Source: Methyloversatilis universalis EHg5 (GTDB lineage Bacteria > Pseudomonadota > Gammaproteobacteria > Burkholderiales > Rhodocyclaceae). From it: a stretch of 64,000 nucleotides of DNA. The DNA is taken from positions 2,933,234-2,997,233 of the forward strand of contig NZ_KB900539.1 of assembly GCF_000378945.1 (NCBI RefSeq). Reading direction: 5' to 3'. The notes beneath the pieces were generated by a model, which saw only the letters and a list, made by a program, of their open reading frames with translations, made no database searches and was not told the DNA's origin. Positions 63,054-64,000 of the stretch are shown piece by piece; positions within the stretch are counted from its first letter, which is position 1; each line of letters begins with the position of its first letter. The position numbers and the translations under genes are program-made.

Positions 63054-64000
63054 TCAGGCGGCGTAACCGATGCGGAAGCCGCCCCACTGCCTGCCCGACA
63101 CGAAGATCGGCGCCGAAATGTCGTGCACCACCTCGCCGGTATCGCGGCGATAGGTCTGGATCAGGAAAGGCTGGCTGTGGGCGCCGCAGCGCCGGCCGAC
63201 CGGATCGTCGAAAATGCGCTTGGTGCGGTTGCCGGCGATGTCCTTCTTCTCGTCGCCGGTCAGCGGCTGGCAGAAACGCTTGTTATGGGTCGGGAAATAG
63301 CCCTTGCGGTCGACCGCGCCGGCGTAGATGAGACCCGGATTACGATCGAGGATGCCTTCCTGCACCGCCGGGAACAGCCGGTCGGTCAGCCCGTCGAACT
63401 TGGTGTGGAACTTGGTCGGCTTGGTGCCGGGAATGGGCTGGTAGTTCTCGTCGAACAGCGCATCCAGCGTGATTTCACCGCGCTTGACCGCGGCTTCGAG
63501 GCAGGCGCCGATCTGGGCGGCGGCGCTGGCGACGATGTCGGGCATGCGGGCATGCATGGCGACCGCCTGCTCGCCGTAGCCGCCCAGACGGAACACCTGG
63601 GCGAGCTCGGCCAGATTGCTGGACAGCACATCCAGCCGTGCGGCGCCGGTCGCGGTTTCACCCGATACGTCCAGATTGGATTCAGCCATCGCGAAAATGC
63701 GCTGCACGTGCTGTTCGACCTGTTCGCCCAGCGCATGGTTGTGGCGCATCGCGTCCACCGTGCCGCCCACGCGCTCCAGGGTTGCATCGGCGCAGGCACG
63801 GATGTTTTCCAGCGTCGCCACCGCCTCGCCGGTCAGGTCAGCACCTCGACGCGCCTCGACTGCACTGGTGCGTATCGCCGAAGCCGCTTCGCCGGTTTCG
63901 CGCTGTACGGTGGAAATCATCGAGTGGATCTGCCCGGTGGAGGCCGCTGTGCGCTCGGCCAGCTTGCGCACCTCGTCAGCCACCACCGCGAAGCCGCGAC
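63054..64000 (-). CDS. methyl-accepting chemotaxis protein with C-terminal sensor-like domain (5' end outside window)
   Basis: The gene enters from beyond base 64000; the first visible residues, [17 protein letters not shown], are the second half of the receptor tip, so the N-terminus is missing. After the descending signalling helix (up to about 120 visible residues) there is an unusual soluble domain of some 190 residues: TLDALFDENYQPIPGTKPTKFHTKFD, then RNPGLIYAGAVDRKGYFPTHNKRFCQPL and the end DISAPIFVSGRQWGGFRIGYAA. The alternation and the last motif look like a Cache/PAS-type sensor placed at the C-terminus in the cytoplasm. Receptors of this order exist in Betaproteobacteria; the ligand is unknown. 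Confidence 0.85.
   Translation of the reverse strand, partial: RGFAVVADEVRKLAERTAASTGQIHSMISTVQRETGEAASAIRTSAVEARRGADLTGEAVATLENIRACADATLERVGGTVDAMRHNHALGEQVEQHVQRIFAMAESNLDVSGETATGAARLDVLSSNLAELAQVFRLGGYGEQAVAMHARMPDIVASAAAQIGACLEAAVKRGEITLDALFDENYQPIPGTKPTKFHTKFDGLTDRLFPAVQEGILDRNPGLIYAGAVDRKGYFPTHNKRFCQPLTGDEKKDIAGNRTKRIFDDPVGRRCGAHSQPFLIQTYRRDTGEVVHDISAPIFVSGRQWGGFRIGYAA

Noticed and set aside
1-64000. CRISPR array, tRNA or rRNA genes, prophage structural genes
   Set aside because: No regularly spaced direct repeats, no cloverleaf-like sequence and no conserved rRNA stretches were seen by eye; a tRNAscan/Infernal run would be decisive.

Overview
The window looks like a chromosome segment of a motile, high-GC betaproteobacterium, probably in or near the Rhodocyclales. 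This placement is an inference from three things: the gene order leuC-entericidin-leuD-leuB-asd-fimV-truA-trpF-trpB-trpA-accD-folC-SPOR-cvpA-purF-metZ, which is characteristic of Betaproteobacteria; a PEP-CTERM protein; and a flagellar regulatory set (flhF, flhG, fliA, motC, motD) of the polar-flagellum type. Two candidate sigma-54 and five to six candidate sigma-28 promoters can be read in front of flagellar and chemotaxis genes. The genus cannot be fixed from this window.

Region 1 (1-2300) is accessory DNA, poorer in GC than the rest. It holds small + strand genes of unknown function, the C-terminal remnant of an IS1182-type transposase, and a RusA-like resolvase candidate. Region 2 (2364-5675) has a ferric-reductase-like flavocytochrome, two adjacent exported proteins that share a C-terminal Tyr/Cys/Trp motif, and a PEP-CTERM secreted protein.

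Region 3 (5806-25530, all minus strand) is a long housekeeping block: ispD-ispF (isoprenoids), metZ (methionine), purF-cvpA, a SPOR protein, folC, accD, trpA-trpB-trpF, truA, a CbiQ-like membrane protein, fimV, asd and leuB-leuD-entericidin-leuC. Many genes overlap by 4 bases (ATGA). In front of metZ is the most notable element of the window: a sigma-70-like promoter, a SAM-II-type riboswitch with an extra inserted hairpin, and a terminator that competes with a 9-bp antiterminator.

Region 4 (25600-63053) is mainly the flagellar and chemotaxis region. The flgBCDEFGHIJ operon runs on the minus strand. flgKL, followed by a lipoprotein gene, has its own sigma-54 promoter. flgA and flgMN lie on the plus strand. 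flhA-flhF-flhG-fliA-motC-motD and flhB encode the export gate, the placement and number control, the late sigma factor and a second stator pair. A cheV-cheV-cheY-cheZ-cheA operon follows a clear sigma-28 promoter, and there are two complete methyl-accepting chemotaxis proteins plus a third cut off by the window edge. A dual-PAS GGDEF-EAL protein sits among them and may link cyclic-di-GMP to motility. FlhG has lost the canonical lysines of its ATPase loop, and one small lipoprotein gene after flgN is split by a frameshift at a run of seven C.

No rRNA, tRNA, CRISPR array, replication origin or complete insertion sequence was seen.
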